A stretch of 14,483 bases of DNA, taken from NCBI GenBank assembly GCA_031283025.1, contig JAITCP010000164.1, positions 1 through 14,483 on the forward strand. Reading direction: 5' to 3'. The position numbers were made by a program, and so were the translations under genes. A model generated the notes under the pieces. It saw nothing but the letters and a program-made list of their open reading frames with translations. It was not told where the DNA came from and did no database searches. Positions within the stretch are counted from its first letter, which is position 1. The number at the start of each line of letters is the position of its first letter. The DNA is from Spirochaetaceae bacterium. Lineage in GTDB: Bacteria; Spirochaetota; Spirochaetia; Treponematales; Breznakiellaceae. Below are positions 1 through 6,398 of this stretch, in pieces.

Positions 1-171
1 GTATTCCTTACCCAGGGTGAAACCGAAAACCGGGACATTGGCCGGACTTTGGACCTGGGCTGGCAGGTTTTAACCAAAATACCCCGTGAAGATTTGCTGC
101 GGATTAAGCAGGAATATATAGAAAAATATATGAATACGGCGGTAAGCTCCCCCGCAACCCCCCCACGTTAG
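1..171 (+). CDS. atpB: V/A-type ATP synthase subunit B, C-terminal end (5' truncated by window)
   Basis: The first 56 codons of frame 1 run open from the window edge to TAG at 169-171. The residues ENRDIGRTLDLGW followed by PREDLLRI and EYIEKY match the conserved C-terminus of the non-catalytic B subunit of V/A-type ATPases (family pattern: ENR, TLDLGW, LP-R-EL-RI, KY). It is not the beta or alpha subunit of the F-type enzyme encoded further on. In the complex, B alternates with catalytic A subunits in the peripheral V1/A1 head and contributes to the nucleotide interfaces. After EKYMN comes a nine-residue tail rich in Pro, Ser and Ala that looks like read-through into non-family sequence. In treponemes subunit D normally follows B, but no D gene is recognisable here. 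The symbol follows V-type usage and is distinct from the F-type atpB at 9367-10089. Confidence 0.85.
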   Translation, partial: VFLTQGETENRDIGRTLDLGWQVLTKIPREDLLRIKQEYIEKYMNTAVSSPATPPR

Positions 172-204
172 CCCGCAATGCACATGGGGGCTTCTGTTTT
201 TTGG
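156..204 (+). terminator. possible terminator after V-type subunit B
   Basis: A C-rich run overlapping the stop codon of the V-type B gene can pair CCCCCA with TGGGGG (about 184-190), leaving a loop of about 19 bases, and a short T-run follows at 197-202. This would fit an intrinsic terminator, but the loop is long and the stem overlaps the coding end, so it is only a candidate. Confidence 0.3.
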
Positions 205-349
205 GGGAAGCGCATTAATGACAAATATCACTGAAAAAACAGACGCTTTTTTAGTTTTTCTGCATATGGGCGGTGGGAAGAACACCACTGTCAACAACTT
301 AAGCGGTAAAAGAGCAAAAAAGGTGGTAAAATAGAAGCAGGGAGGGAAT

Positions 350-485
350 ATGGAGGGGAAAAAAACCGCATTGAAGCCCTGATAGAATTAGTGAGGCAAA
401 AGAGTTATGAGCGGCGGTCCAAGAAACGGAAACAGGACTTCACCCGGAAACGGAAAATGACATTCACCGAGATTATCTATTGGGA
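350..485 (+). pseudogene. truncated IS4-like transposase N-terminus
   Basis: Read in frame 1, the residues NRIEALIELVRQKSYERR and then DFTRKRKMTFTEIIY resemble the start of IS4-type transposases, in which a basic 'DFTR-RK-F-II' block is typical. Family likeness ends after codon TAT at about 480 and nothing resembling a DDE domain follows, so this is a remnant. The best-placed start, ATG at 350-352 with GGAGGG at 341-346 (3 bases before the ATG), lies in a different frame. The two frames are joined by a run of seven A at 359-365, and a -1 slip there would restore MEGKKNRIEALIE. Without slippage the first in-frame start is GTG at 391. The family assignment rests on a short stretch recalled from memory. 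Confidence 0.45.
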
Positions 486-868
486 AGGTCTAATCCGGGA
501 GTACGGAGTATGTTTTGTAGTCTTGTTTTATGAGAAATACAAGCGATATGAAAGGCGTCTTTGGGGAAACCGTTTACTCGGTATTTGCCGCTGCGGGGAA
601 AGGCTTTATCAACCGTTTTGTAACCGGATTCCTCAACTGCCTGGATCGCAAGGAAAGCATCATGAAGAAACCTTCGGTTTCTTCGTTGGCAAGGAAATTT
701 ATAATACTGGCGAGGTATGCACCTCGCCTTCCAATCAAAACTTTGAATGGCTTGGGTTAAACTGCTTAAAGAGTCTTTGTCGGTTTTTTCGCAAAATTCA
801 AGTTTCTGTAAGGTAAATGCCTTGTTTGAGATAGCAAGTTTTTCATCAAGTGTCATGGTTTGCGGCAT
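473..868 (-). pseudogene. decayed small ORF beginning MPQTMTLDEKLAISNKAF
   Basis: On the minus strand an ORF from ATG at 868 starts with TLDEKLAISNKAFTL, a phrase I associate with small treponemal proteins found next to toxin-like genes. Past about residue 35 the sequence becomes rich in Arg, Cys and Phe and loses protein-like character, which suggests a frameshift or truncation. Upstream it runs into the dispersed repeat at 876-912, and the ribosome-binding site is poor. It may be a gene fragment or chance. Confidence 0.3.
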
Positions 869-875
869 AAATTTT

Positions 876-912
876 TTCTCACGAAGGAACACGGAGACAC
901 AAAGGAAGAAGG
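876..912 (+). repeat. dispersed CACGAAG-type repeat, copy 1
   Basis: The stretch around TCACGAAGGAACACGGAG and the following ACACAAAGGAAG has the roughly 10-12 base rhythm (CACGAAGGAACACGAAG style) seen again at 2668-2712, 13816-13850 and 14205-14245. The copies are diverged but share the same unit. A weaker related stretch (GCAAAGAACATCGCGCAGAG) lies at about 1048-1067. Confidence 0.55.
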
Positions 913-926
913 GGGTAGGTGATGGG

Positions 927-945
927 CCTGCCTGCCGCAGGCAGG
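927..945. repeat. near-perfect palindrome CCTGCCTGC-C-GCAGGCAGG
   Basis: Nine bases (927-935) pair perfectly with 937-945 around one central C. There is no T-run after it on either strand, so it is not a typical terminator. It lies just downstream of the dispersed repeat and may be part of the same mobile or repetitive unit. Confidence 0.6.
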
Positions 946-995
946 GAGTTAGGTTTATGTATGTAAGCATAGCGTGTTGTTTTCGCGCATAGTTT

Positions 996-1032
996 ACAAA
1001 CAACCCTGCTTTAGACCGCAGGGAGAGTTTGT
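996..1032. repeat. imperfect hairpin upstream of the phosphoribosyltransferase gene
   Basis: ACAAAC (996-1001) and CCCTGC (1004-1009) pair with GCAGGG (1018-1023) and GTTTGT (1027-1032), giving a two-part stem with a small internal loop. It lies about 80 bases before the start codon at 1111. Its role is unknown, and no poly-T tract follows. Confidence 0.4.
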
Positions 1033-1110
1033 AGGAAAAGATTTTTTGCAAAGAACATCGCGCAGAGCGGGGGCATTTACCTATCCTAACTTTTTTTGTA
1101 GAATTTCCAA

Positions 1111-1719
1111 ATGAAGAAAGAATTTCTTCCCTACGATACGGTACGGGATAACGCGCTAAAACTGGCCCGGAAAATCTATACAGGCGGGTTTATTCCCGAC
1201 GTGATCTACGTGTCCCTCCGGGGCGGGGCGTATCTGGGTAACCTAATCAGCGAATATTTTAAGGTGATAAACCGGAGGGGGCGCCCGGTGTACTATGCGG
1301 CGGTGGTGGCCCGTTCCTATACGGATGTCCGCAAGTCGGAACAGATAAAGGTGGAAGGCTGGACCTACGCGCCGGAGTATCTGCGCAGCGGGGATAAGGT
1401 GCTTCTTGTGGACGATATTTTTGATTCCGGCAAAACCGTTAACCATCTGGCGGAGATCATTCTGGAGAAGGGCATACCCCGTGAAGATTTGAAAGTCGCC
1501 GTTCACGATTACAAGTATTTTTACGATAAGCCGGAACAACTGCCCGTCCAGCCCGATTTTTGGTGCCGCAAGCACGAATTGTCAATAAACGATGAAGACT
1601 GCTGGATTCACTACATGAGCCATGAACTGGTGGGCCTTACCGCCGGGGAACTGGAAGAATACTACTACAGGCAGGATGATGAACTGCGGGATGTTCTTTC
1701 CATACTCGAACAGCCGTGA
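1111..1719 (+). CDS. type I phosphoribosyltransferase (purine PRT-like)
   Basis: A 202-residue protein with the type I PRTase PRPP-binding loop VLLVDDIFDSGKT at residues 97-109, where the two acidic residues D101-D102 and the following glycine/Thr loop hold the ribose-phosphate. An earlier VSLRGGAYLGN segment (34-44) resembles the pyrophosphate-binding loop near the N-terminus. Such enzymes transfer phosphoribose from PRPP to a nucleobase, usually hypoxanthine, guanine or xanthine in this architecture, as purine salvage in the cytoplasm. The exact base cannot be read from the sequence. ATG at 1111 is the only reasonable start, although the upstream AATTTCCAA gives a weak ribosome-binding site. 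The stop overlaps the GTG start of rnhB by four bases, so the two genes are probably co-transcribed and translationally coupled. Confidence 0.85.
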   Translation: MKKEFLPYDTVRDNALKLARKIYTGGFIPDVIYVSLRGGAYLGNLISEYFKVINRRGRPVYYAAVVARSYTDVRKSEQIKVEGWTYAPEYLRSGDKVLLVDDIFDSGKTVNHLAEIILEKGIPREDLKVAVHDYKYFYDKPEQLPVQPDFWCRKHELSINDEDCWIHYMSHELVGLTAGELEEYYYRQDDELRDVLSILEQP

Positions 1720-2351
1720 AAAAGGAGTATGCCGGAAAACCCGGCACAATAGTCGGGTTCGATGAAGCCGGACGCGGCCCGCTGGCAGGCCCGGTCTATG
1801 CCGCCGCGGTGATCCTCCCTCCGAATTTTCCCCTTGAACTGCTTAACGATTCAAAAAAACTTTCAGAAAAGCGGCGGGAAGAAGCGGCGGCGATCATCAT
1901 GAAAGACGCGGTGTGGGGCATTGCTTCTGCCGAAGCAGTGGAAATAGACCGGATCAACATACTACAGGCAAGCCTCCTCGCCATGACTAGGGCATGGGAA
2001 GCGTTATGCGCAGCCTTTCCCGGCATCCTGCGAAAACCTGAAAAAAACAAAAACGATTGTATTGGCGCTGCTGAAAACTTTACAGCTATTGTAGACGGCC
2101 TTTACTGCCCGAAACTGCCCATACCCTGCCATGCCCTGGTAAAAGCCGATGCCAAAGTACCGGAAGTAATGGCCGCTTCTATCCTTGCCAAAACAGCCCG
2201 CGACCGCATGATGATCCGCTATTCCTGGTTTTACCCCGAATACGGCTATGAAAAACACAAGGGCTACCCCACAAAAGCGCACCGGGAAGCCATTGCCCGC
2301 TATGGCCCCTCGCCCATACAGAGGGAAAGCTTTGCGGTTAAAGAGCTCTAA
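1716..2351 (+). CDS. rnhB: ribonuclease HII
   Basis: A 211-residue RNase HII, which cuts the RNA strand of RNA-DNA hybrids and initiates removal of ribonucleotides misincorporated into DNA. All expected signatures are present in order: GFDEAGRGPLAGPV (14-27, catalytic D16 and E17), NDSKKLSEKRRE (44-55), IVDG (third acidic residue D127), KADAKVPEVMAASILAKTAR (fourth acidic residue D145), and HKGYPTKAHREA with YGPSPIQRESF near the C-terminus. A polar segment of about 20 residues around 104-122 (Lys/Asn-rich) looks like an insertion relative to the compact family core. The start is GTG at 1716, within the stop of the upstream gene (GTGA overlap). An ATG at 1729 has a good AAGGAG in front of it but is out of frame. 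Confidence 0.95.
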   Translation: MKKEYAGKPGTIVGFDEAGRGPLAGPVYAAAVILPPNFPLELLNDSKKLSEKRREEAAAIIMKDAVWGIASAEAVEIDRINILQASLLAMTRAWEALCAAFPGILRKPEKNKNDCIGAAENFTAIVDGLYCPKLPIPCHALVKADAKVPEVMAASILAKTARDRMMIRYSWFYPEYGYEKHKGYPTKAHREAIARYGPSPIQRESFAVKEL

Positions 2352-2401
2352 ATACCTACGCACACAATCAGATGCTCCCGCATCAGGTTAACGCACTGAA
2401 A

Positions 2402-2557
2402 ACCGGGTGTTTCTAACACTGGAGGTGGTGCACAAAGAAAAAGCTGGCGGGGCCTGTCCATGGCAATGCCCAAGGTCAGTGACCTTGCCACGGACACCCG
2501 CCTCCGCGTTTACTCTGAGTGCACCACCTATGAGCCTCAGAAACACCCAGCTGCCGG
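2402..2557. repeat. long imperfect palindrome (about 155 bp)
   Basis: Matching arms are nested around a centre at about 2479. GGGTGTTTCT (2405-2414) pairs with AGAAACACCC (2539-2548). AGGTGGTGCAC (2423-2433) pairs with GTGCACCACCT (2519-2529). TGTCCATGGCAA (2455-2466) pairs with TTGCCACGGACA (2485-2496). AAGGTCA (2472-2478) pairs with TGACCTT (2480-2486). ACCGG (2402-2406) can also meet CCGGT past a bulge. The arms keep their order and spacing, so the whole could fold as one rod. It could be a structured RNA, a MITE-like element or an intergenic repeat. No T-run supports a simple terminator. Confidence 0.7.
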
Positions 2558-2626
2558 TAATATAGGCGGGAGCCTCAGAGTATTTGTGGAGACAATAATG
2601 CCAGCCTACCTCTGCGGCGAAGGTCA

Positions 2627-2662
2627 TTACTGTTTCGGCGCATAGCGCCGCCATTACAGTAA
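2627..2662. repeat. two-part hairpin
   Basis: TTACTGT (2627-2633) pairs with ACAGTAA (2656-2662), and inside it CGGCGC (2636-2641) pairs with GCGCCG (2645-2650) around ATA. There is no T-run on the minus-strand side, where it would follow the small gene cluster, so a terminator role is uncertain. Confidence 0.5.
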
Positions 2663-2667
2663 AAATA

Positions 2668-2712
2668 CCCTTTGTGATCTTTGTTCCTTCGTGATCTTCG
2701 TGTGAATCTCTT
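2668..2712 (-). repeat. dispersed CACGAAG-type repeat, copy 2
   Basis: Read on the minus strand this contains TTCACACGAAGATCACGAAG followed by GAACAAAGATCACAAAGG, the same rhythmic unit as the copy at 876-912. It sits 14 bases beyond the stop of the last gene of the minus-strand cluster. Confidence 0.6.
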
Positions 2713-2725
2713 CGCGAAAAACCCC

Positions 2726-2962
2726 TTACTGTTCCAACTGCACAAGCCGTCCATGCTCACGTTCAATTTTGTAGAGGTCATAAACATAACCGCCGCTTTC
2801 ACGGTAAAGGCCAGTTTCAACATCACAAAGACGGTTAAACACTTCAGAATTGTAAAAAACCTTCATCGCTTCGTCTGCGGAAAGTCCTTGATCTTTCATA
2901 ATACAATCTACATTAACCGAGGTAACATAATCCATCATAAACTGAATTTTAGGGCTAGGCAT
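2726..2962 (-). CDS. small hypothetical protein of the DUF3791/DUF3990 cassette
   Basis: A 78-residue soluble protein, MPSPKIQFMMDY... with the block SADEAMKVFYNSEVFNRLCD, then LYRESGGYVYDLYKIE. This pattern (a helical 'eeAl-.F..S..f..L.d...LY.eS..YvydLl') is familiar from short proteins that accompany DUF3990 genes. I cannot name a function. The start ATG at 2962 has AGAGG about six bases upstream and overlaps the end of the DUF3990 gene by eight bases, so the two are almost certainly translated from one message. It is the last gene of the minus-strand run. A role as an antitoxin or immunity partner is conceivable from context only. Confidence 0.7.
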   Translation of the reverse strand: MPSPKIQFMMDYVTSVNVDCIMKDQGLSADEAMKVFYNSEVFNRLCDVETGLYRESGGYVYDLYKIEREHGRLVQLEQ

Positions 2963-3467
2963 GATATGCCTCTTTTTTTTGCAGGCAGGCGGCGGCTCTT
3001 TCGCTGTGAAAAGATACTTGTCCGCTTAATTCACGGAAAGTCAATTCCTTTATCAACGCATCATCGGACAGTATCCCCGCCAAATATACATTTATCAAGG
3101 CGGTAATGTCATCGTTTGCAACGGGGCCGGTAACTATGTCATATTTGCCGTCTGTATTACATTCAGAGCTGGGAAAGTCCGTAAAAACATGGTTCCGGTT
3201 GTTTACTACAAATTTTGCCCATTCAAGATTTGGTTTTTCAAAACGCTTTATGTTAAAACGGGTATCTATTAACACCGCGTCATCAAACATAAATTCTGTA
3301 ATACAGGGGGGGCCTTCGCCATATATTCGAACTGTCCGTTTTGCCATTGCCCACGCTTGTTCACGCAAGGGGGTGGTATAAAATCCCCTGCCAAAATCCT
3401 TAAGGGGCCTGCATTTGCCAAGGTCAATTTTATCTATTTCTGTATTGGAACCGTGGTAGAGCGTCAT
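2955..3467 (-). CDS. DUF3990 family protein (putative ADP-ribosyltransferase fold)
   Basis: A 170-residue protein with the layout I recognise as DUF3990: LYHGSNTEI at residues 3-11, DFGRGFYTTPLREQAWAMAKR at 24-44, a central EWAKFVVNNR (82-91), YDIVTGPVANDD (109-120) and QVSFHSERAAACL (150-162). The H-Y-G-S start, the G-F-Y-T-T strand and the late Q-V-S-F-H element resemble the three positions of the ADP-ribosyltransferase fold (H5, Y30 and the Q150 region), so NAD+-dependent modification of a target is a reasonable but unproven guess. No signal peptide or membrane segment is seen. It overlaps the upstream DUF3791 gene by four bases (ATGA) and the downstream small gene by eight. By analogy with toxin-antitoxin cassettes this would be the effector. 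Confidence 0.75.
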   Translation of the reverse strand: MTLYHGSNTEIDKIDLGKCRPLKDFGRGFYTTPLREQAWAMAKRTVRIYGEGPPCITEFMFDDAVLIDTRFNIKRFEKPNLEWAKFVVNNRNHVFTDFPSSECNTDGKYDIVTGPVANDDITALINVYLAGILSDDALIKELTFRELSGQVSFHSERAAACLQKKEAYHA

Positions 3468-3682
3468 TCAATGTTTCCCCCGTTGTTTTTACAAACCCTG
3501 GTTAAATCATCTACAGCGTCGTCCAGAGAAAGGGCGTGTTCGGCATCATAACACTCAATAAGAAAGTCTATGCCTTTGTGATCATAAAGATAATTAAAAG
3601 CATCGCGCTGGTTTAAGTTTTTTTTATCGGAAAATGCGGAGACGCACATAACATAATACTGAACCTGTTTGGTATCGGCCAT
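3464..3682 (-). CDS. DUF3791 family small protein
   Basis: A 72-residue protein: VQYYVMCVSAFSDKKNLNQRDAF, then LYDHKGIDFLIECYDAEHAL and DDAVDDLTRVCKNNGG. The central 'F-YL---G--FL-ecYd-eH-l----av-Dl' pattern is that of DUF3791, a family usually found next to DUF3990. The ATG at 3682 lies only two bases after the TAA of atpC and has no clear ribosome-binding site of its own, so it probably depends on ribosomes finishing atpC. Its stop overlaps the DUF3990 start (ATGA). A partner or antitoxin role for the DUF3990 protein is inferred from conserved pairing, not shown here. Confidence 0.75.
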   Translation of the reverse strand: MADTKQVQYYVMCVSAFSDKKNLNQRDAFNYLYDHKGIDFLIECYDAEHALSLDDAVDDLTRVCKNNGGNIE

Positions 3683-3684
3683 AT

Positions 3685-4089
3685 TTAAGACAAATCCGCA
3701 ACCTTTATCCGGTAGCGCGCGCGGCGGGCGGCGGCTTCGGCGGCGGCGGTTTCAAATCTGAAGGTGCCAACGCTAATCGTTTCTTCCGCGGCGGCCAGGG
3801 CCTTTTCCGCTCTTTCCCTGTCGATTTCTTCCGGCCATTCCGCGGCGTCTACTAAAAGGTATTTATTGAAAGTTTTTACTTCAAGGATTCCTTCGGATAT
3901 AAAGGCGTTTTTCCAGACTCCGTCCACGCCCTTGAGACTTACGACTCCCGCCATTACCGGAGCGGTAAAGAATGAATGATCGGCATAAACGGTAATATCC
4001 CCGTCAAGCAGTGTAAGGGTTACGGCCTGAACTTCATCGGAAAAAAACTGGCGGTAGGGAGTGTCTATCTCGAACTTGAAGGATTTCAC
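3685..4089 (-). CDS. atpC: F-type ATP synthase epsilon subunit
   Basis: 134 residues, starting with the epsilon beta-sandwich (FKFEIDTPYRQFFSDEVQAV, then GDITVYADHSFFTAPVMAGV) and ending in an Ala/Arg/Glu-rich helical hairpin (ERAEKALAAAEE, AAAEAAARRARYR). It belongs to the central stalk, binds gamma and the c ring, and in many bacteria the C-terminal helices inhibit ATP hydrolysis. It is the last of eight F-type genes. The start is GTG at 4089, two bases after the atpD stop, with GCGGGG as a ribosome-binding site inside the end of atpD. The stop is two bases before the DUF3791 gene. Confidence 0.9.
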   Translation of the reverse strand: MKSFKFEIDTPYRQFFSDEVQAVTLTLLDGDITVYADHSFFTAPVMAGVVSLKGVDGVWKNAFISEGILEVKTFNKYLLVDAAEWPEEIDRERAEKALAAAEETISVGTFRFETAAAEAAARRARYRIKVADLS

Positions 4090-4091
4090 AC

Positions 4092-5474
4092 TTACCCCGC
4101 TTTGGCAAGCACGTCGTCAATGCCGCCGGCCATAAAGAACGCCTGCTCGTTAATCGAATCACATTCGCCGTCCAGGATCATCTTAAAGCCCCGGACTGTT
4201 TCTTTTACCGGCACATAACGGCCTTCCATACCGGTAAATTTTTCCCCCACAAAGAATGGCTGGGAAAAGAAGCGCTGTACCTTCCTGGCCCGCGACACCA
4301 GCAGTTTGTCTTCCACAGAAAGTTCGTCAATTCCCAGAATGGCGATTATGTCCTGCAGCTCCTTGTAACGCTGGAGTATTTGCTGTATCCGGCGGGTGGT
4401 ATTGTAATGCTCCTCCCCCACGATTTCCGAATCAAGAATCCTGCTGCCGGAAGCCAGCGGGTCTACCGCCGGATAAATTCCCAGTTCAACAATTTTGCGG
4501 GAAAGCGTAGTGGTTGCGTCCAGATGGGCAAAGGTAGTGGCAGGGGCAGGATCGGTAAGATCGTCGGCGGGAACATACACCGCCTGGATGCTGGTAATGG
4601 AACCTTTGGAGGTACTGGCAATCCGTTCCTGGAGGGAACCCATTTCATTGGCCAAGGTGGGCTGATACCCCACGGCGCTGGGAATACGGCCCAGAAGGGC
4701 GGAAACCTCGGCACCGGCCTGTATAAACCGGAAAATGTTATCGACAAAGAGCAGCACGTCCTGCCCGCCCTGATCGCGGAAATGTTCGGCCATGGTGAGG
4801 CCTGCAAGGGCAACCCGCATCCGCGCGCCGGGGGGTTCGTTCATCTGGCCGAAAACAAGAGCGGTCTTGTCGATAACCCCGCTTTCATTCATTTCCTTCC
4901 AGAGGTCGGCGCCTTCGCGGCTCCGTTCCCCCACCCCGCTGAACACCGAATACCCCGAATGTTCAGTGGCGATGTTACGGATCAGTTCCATGATGATAAC
5001 GGTTTTGCCCACTCCCGCGCCGCCAAAGAGGCCTATCTTCCCGCCCTTGGCATAGGGAGCGACAAGATCGATCACCTTGATCCCCGTTTCAAGCATTTCC
5101 GTAGCGGGCCGCTGTTCGGAAAAGCCCGGCGCGGGCCTGTGAATAGAAGCTAACTCGCCGGGGTTAAATTCGCCTTTGTTGTCAATAATCCGCCCGGTTA
5201 CGCTGAACATACGGCCCAGCACCGCTTCTCCTACAGGAACCCTGATGGGCCCTCCCGTATCCTCCGCTAACAGCCCCCGCGCCAATCCTTCGGCAGCCTC
5301 CATGGCAATACAGCGGACGCGGTTATCGCCGATATGCTGAAGCACTTCCAGAACCACATCCCTGTCACCGGAGCGGACTTTAAGCGCGTTGAGTATCGCC
5401 GGGACCTTGCCCTCCTCAAAACGGACATCTACCACGGGCCCTACGATCTGAATTATCATCCCTGCGTCTGTCAT
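4092..5474 (-). CDS. atpD: F-type ATP synthase beta subunit (catalytic)
   Basis: 460 residues, the usual length. Walker A is GGAGVGKT (151-158), GERSREG (182-188) carries the catalytic Glu E183, and Walker B is LLFVDNIFRF (241-250, D245). These are followed by GRIPSAVGYQPTLANEMG and DDLTDPAPATTFAHLDATT. These residues form the three catalytic sites of the alpha3beta3 head, where ATP is made from ADP and phosphate, or hydrolysed to pump ions. ATG at 5474 has AGGAG six bases upstream, within the end of the short gap after atpG. No missing catalytic residue is seen. Confidence 0.97.
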   Translation of the reverse strand: MTDAGMIIQIVGPVVDVRFEEGKVPAILNALKVRSGDRDVVLEVLQHIGDNRVRCIAMEAAEGLARGLLAEDTGGPIRVPVGEAVLGRMFSVTGRIIDNKGEFNPGELASIHRPAPGFSEQRPATEMLETGIKVIDLVAPYAKGGKIGLFGGAGVGKTVIIMELIRNIATEHSGYSVFSGVGERSREGADLWKEMNESGVIDKTALVFGQMNEPPGARMRVALAGLTMAEHFRDQGGQDVLLFVDNIFRFIQAGAEVSALLGRIPSAVGYQPTLANEMGSLQERIASTSKGSITSIQAVYVPADDLTDPAPATTFAHLDATTTLSRKIVELGIYPAVDPLASGSRILDSEIVGEEHYNTTRRIQQILQRYKELQDIIAILGIDELSVEDKLLVSRARKVQRFFSQPFFVGEKFTGMEGRYVPVKETVRGFKMILDGECDSINEQAFFMAGGIDDVLAKAG

Positions 5475-5483
5475 GCCATTCTC

Positions 5484-6386
5484 CTATTCCAAAGCGGCGC
5501 TGCCGCTTATTATTTCAGTCATTTCCTGCGTAATCCCCGCCTGGCGGATCCGGTTATAATGCAGCCGTATAGCGTCCAGCATTTCCCGCGCGTTCTTGCA
5601 TGCCTCGTCCATGGCGGTCATGCGGGCGCTCTGTTCGCTTGTGTAGGCTTCCACGAGGCATCCGTAAATCACTCCCTTTACGTACATGGGTACCAGCGCG
5701 TCGAACACCGCCTCTTCAGAAGGCATATACTCAAAATGCAGGCTTACCCGTTTTTTCTCGCCGAATCCGGCAATCTCCTCCTGGAGTTTTTCCTCGCTTA
5801 GGGGGAGGAGCTGTTTAATCGTTGGAAGGAGCTTTATCGGGCTGTACATATGGGTATACACAATGCGCACATCGTCAAACATCCCCCAGGAATATTGTGA
5901 GATGATATATTCGGCGATTTCCCGCGCGTCATCCATAAGCGGAAGCCGTGACCGGAAAGAAAAATTTTCCAGAATCAAATGGGGGCTGTGAATAAAGTAC
6001 CGGTAGCCAATAACCCCGGCAAGGATCAGTACCGTTTGCGGAGATTCACAGCACATCCGGTTTACTTCCCGGAAAATTGCAGCGTTGTAGCCCCCGGCAA
6101 GCCCCTTGTCGCTTGTGATCACCAGAATGGCGCTGCGCTTTCGCTTGGCGGGATTAGCCCGCGATCTGCGGTACGCAGTATCAAGAAACTGGCTTTGCAC
6201 TTCCCCCGCCCCGGCCAGAATATCGCACATGGATTTCTGAATCCGGTTAAAAAACGGCTCCGTGTCCACCAGTACCTGCCTGCCCTTGCGGAGTTTTGAG
6301 GTAGAGATAAGGTTCATCGCCCCGGTAACCTGAAGAGTCTGCCCTACGGCCTTCATTCTGAAACGGAGATCCCGCAAACTTGCCAC
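5484..6386 (-). CDS. atpG: F-type ATP synthase gamma subunit
   Basis: 300 residues with the family's two conserved ends: the N-terminal coiled-coil start ASLRDLRFRMKAVGQTLQVT followed by AMNLISTSKLRKG, and the C-terminal helix SARMTAMDEACKNAREM, with RQAGITQEMTEIISGSAAL at the end. This is the rotating central shaft linking the c ring to the catalytic head. The middle domain is divergent, as is usual for gamma. The start is GTG at 6386, with AGGGAG six bases upstream. It lies 12 bases after atpA and 9 bases before atpD. Confidence 0.95.
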   Translation of the reverse strand: MASLRDLRFRMKAVGQTLQVTGAMNLISTSKLRKGRQVLVDTEPFFNRIQKSMCDILAGAGEVQSQFLDTAYRRSRANPAKRKRSAILVITSDKGLAGGYNAAIFREVNRMCCESPQTVLILAGVIGYRYFIHSPHLILENFSFRSRLPLMDDAREIAEYIISQYSWGMFDDVRIVYTHMYSPIKLLPTIKQLLPLSEEKLQEEIAGFGEKKRVSLHFEYMPSEEAVFDALVPMYVKGVIYGCLVEAYTSEQSARMTAMDEACKNAREMLDAIRLHYNRIRQAGITQEMTEIISGSAALE

Positions 6387-6398
6387 GATTTACTCCCT

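Larger units (their letters stand above)
172..1110. other. 939-bp region without a convincing intact gene
   Basis: No frame here gives a recognisable complete protein. A 39-codon ORF at 219-338 begins MTNITEKTDAF but has no family likeness known to me. A transposase N-terminus (350-about 482), a decayed reverse-strand ORF (473-868), several short palindromes (for example 666-682 and 709-728) and one or two dispersed-repeat copies account for most of what can be seen. The mixture of fragments suggests a junction scarred by insertions, between the V-type ATPase operon and the next housekeeping genes. Confidence 0.6.
2352..2725. other. 374-bp non-coding region rich in palindromes
   Basis: Between the convergent ends of rnhB (+) and the small minus-strand gene at 2726 there is no supported gene. 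The region holds a small hairpin (GATGC-TCCC-GCATC, 2371-2384), the long palindrome at 2402-2557, a compact hairpin at 2627-2662 and a dispersed repeat at 2668-2712. Open frames here (for example 2460-2645 on +) run through the palindromes and look incidental. Confidence 0.6.

Noticed and set aside
530..760. 76-codon plus-strand ORF beginning MRNTSDMKGVFG
   Set aside because: It has no ribosome-binding site or recognisable domain and overlaps a competing minus-strand frame. It was left as part of the fragment region.
927..945. Palindrome as a transcription terminator
   Set aside because: No T-run on either side and no gene ending nearby.
2402..2557. Retron or CRISPR-like interpretation of the palindrome region
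   Set aside because: There is no reverse transcriptase or cas gene in the window, and the repeats are a single nested inverted pair rather than regularly spaced direct repeats.
2460..2645. 61-codon plus-strand ORF beginning MAMPKVSDLATDTRLR
   Set aside because: It runs through the right arm of the long palindrome and up to the second hairpin, has no ribosome-binding site and no family likeness. The palindromic structure explains the open frame.
4380..5153. 257-codon plus-strand ORF opposite atpD
   Set aside because: It is an antisense shadow of the strongly conserved beta-subunit gene, with Gly/His/Pro-rich content typical of such shadows.
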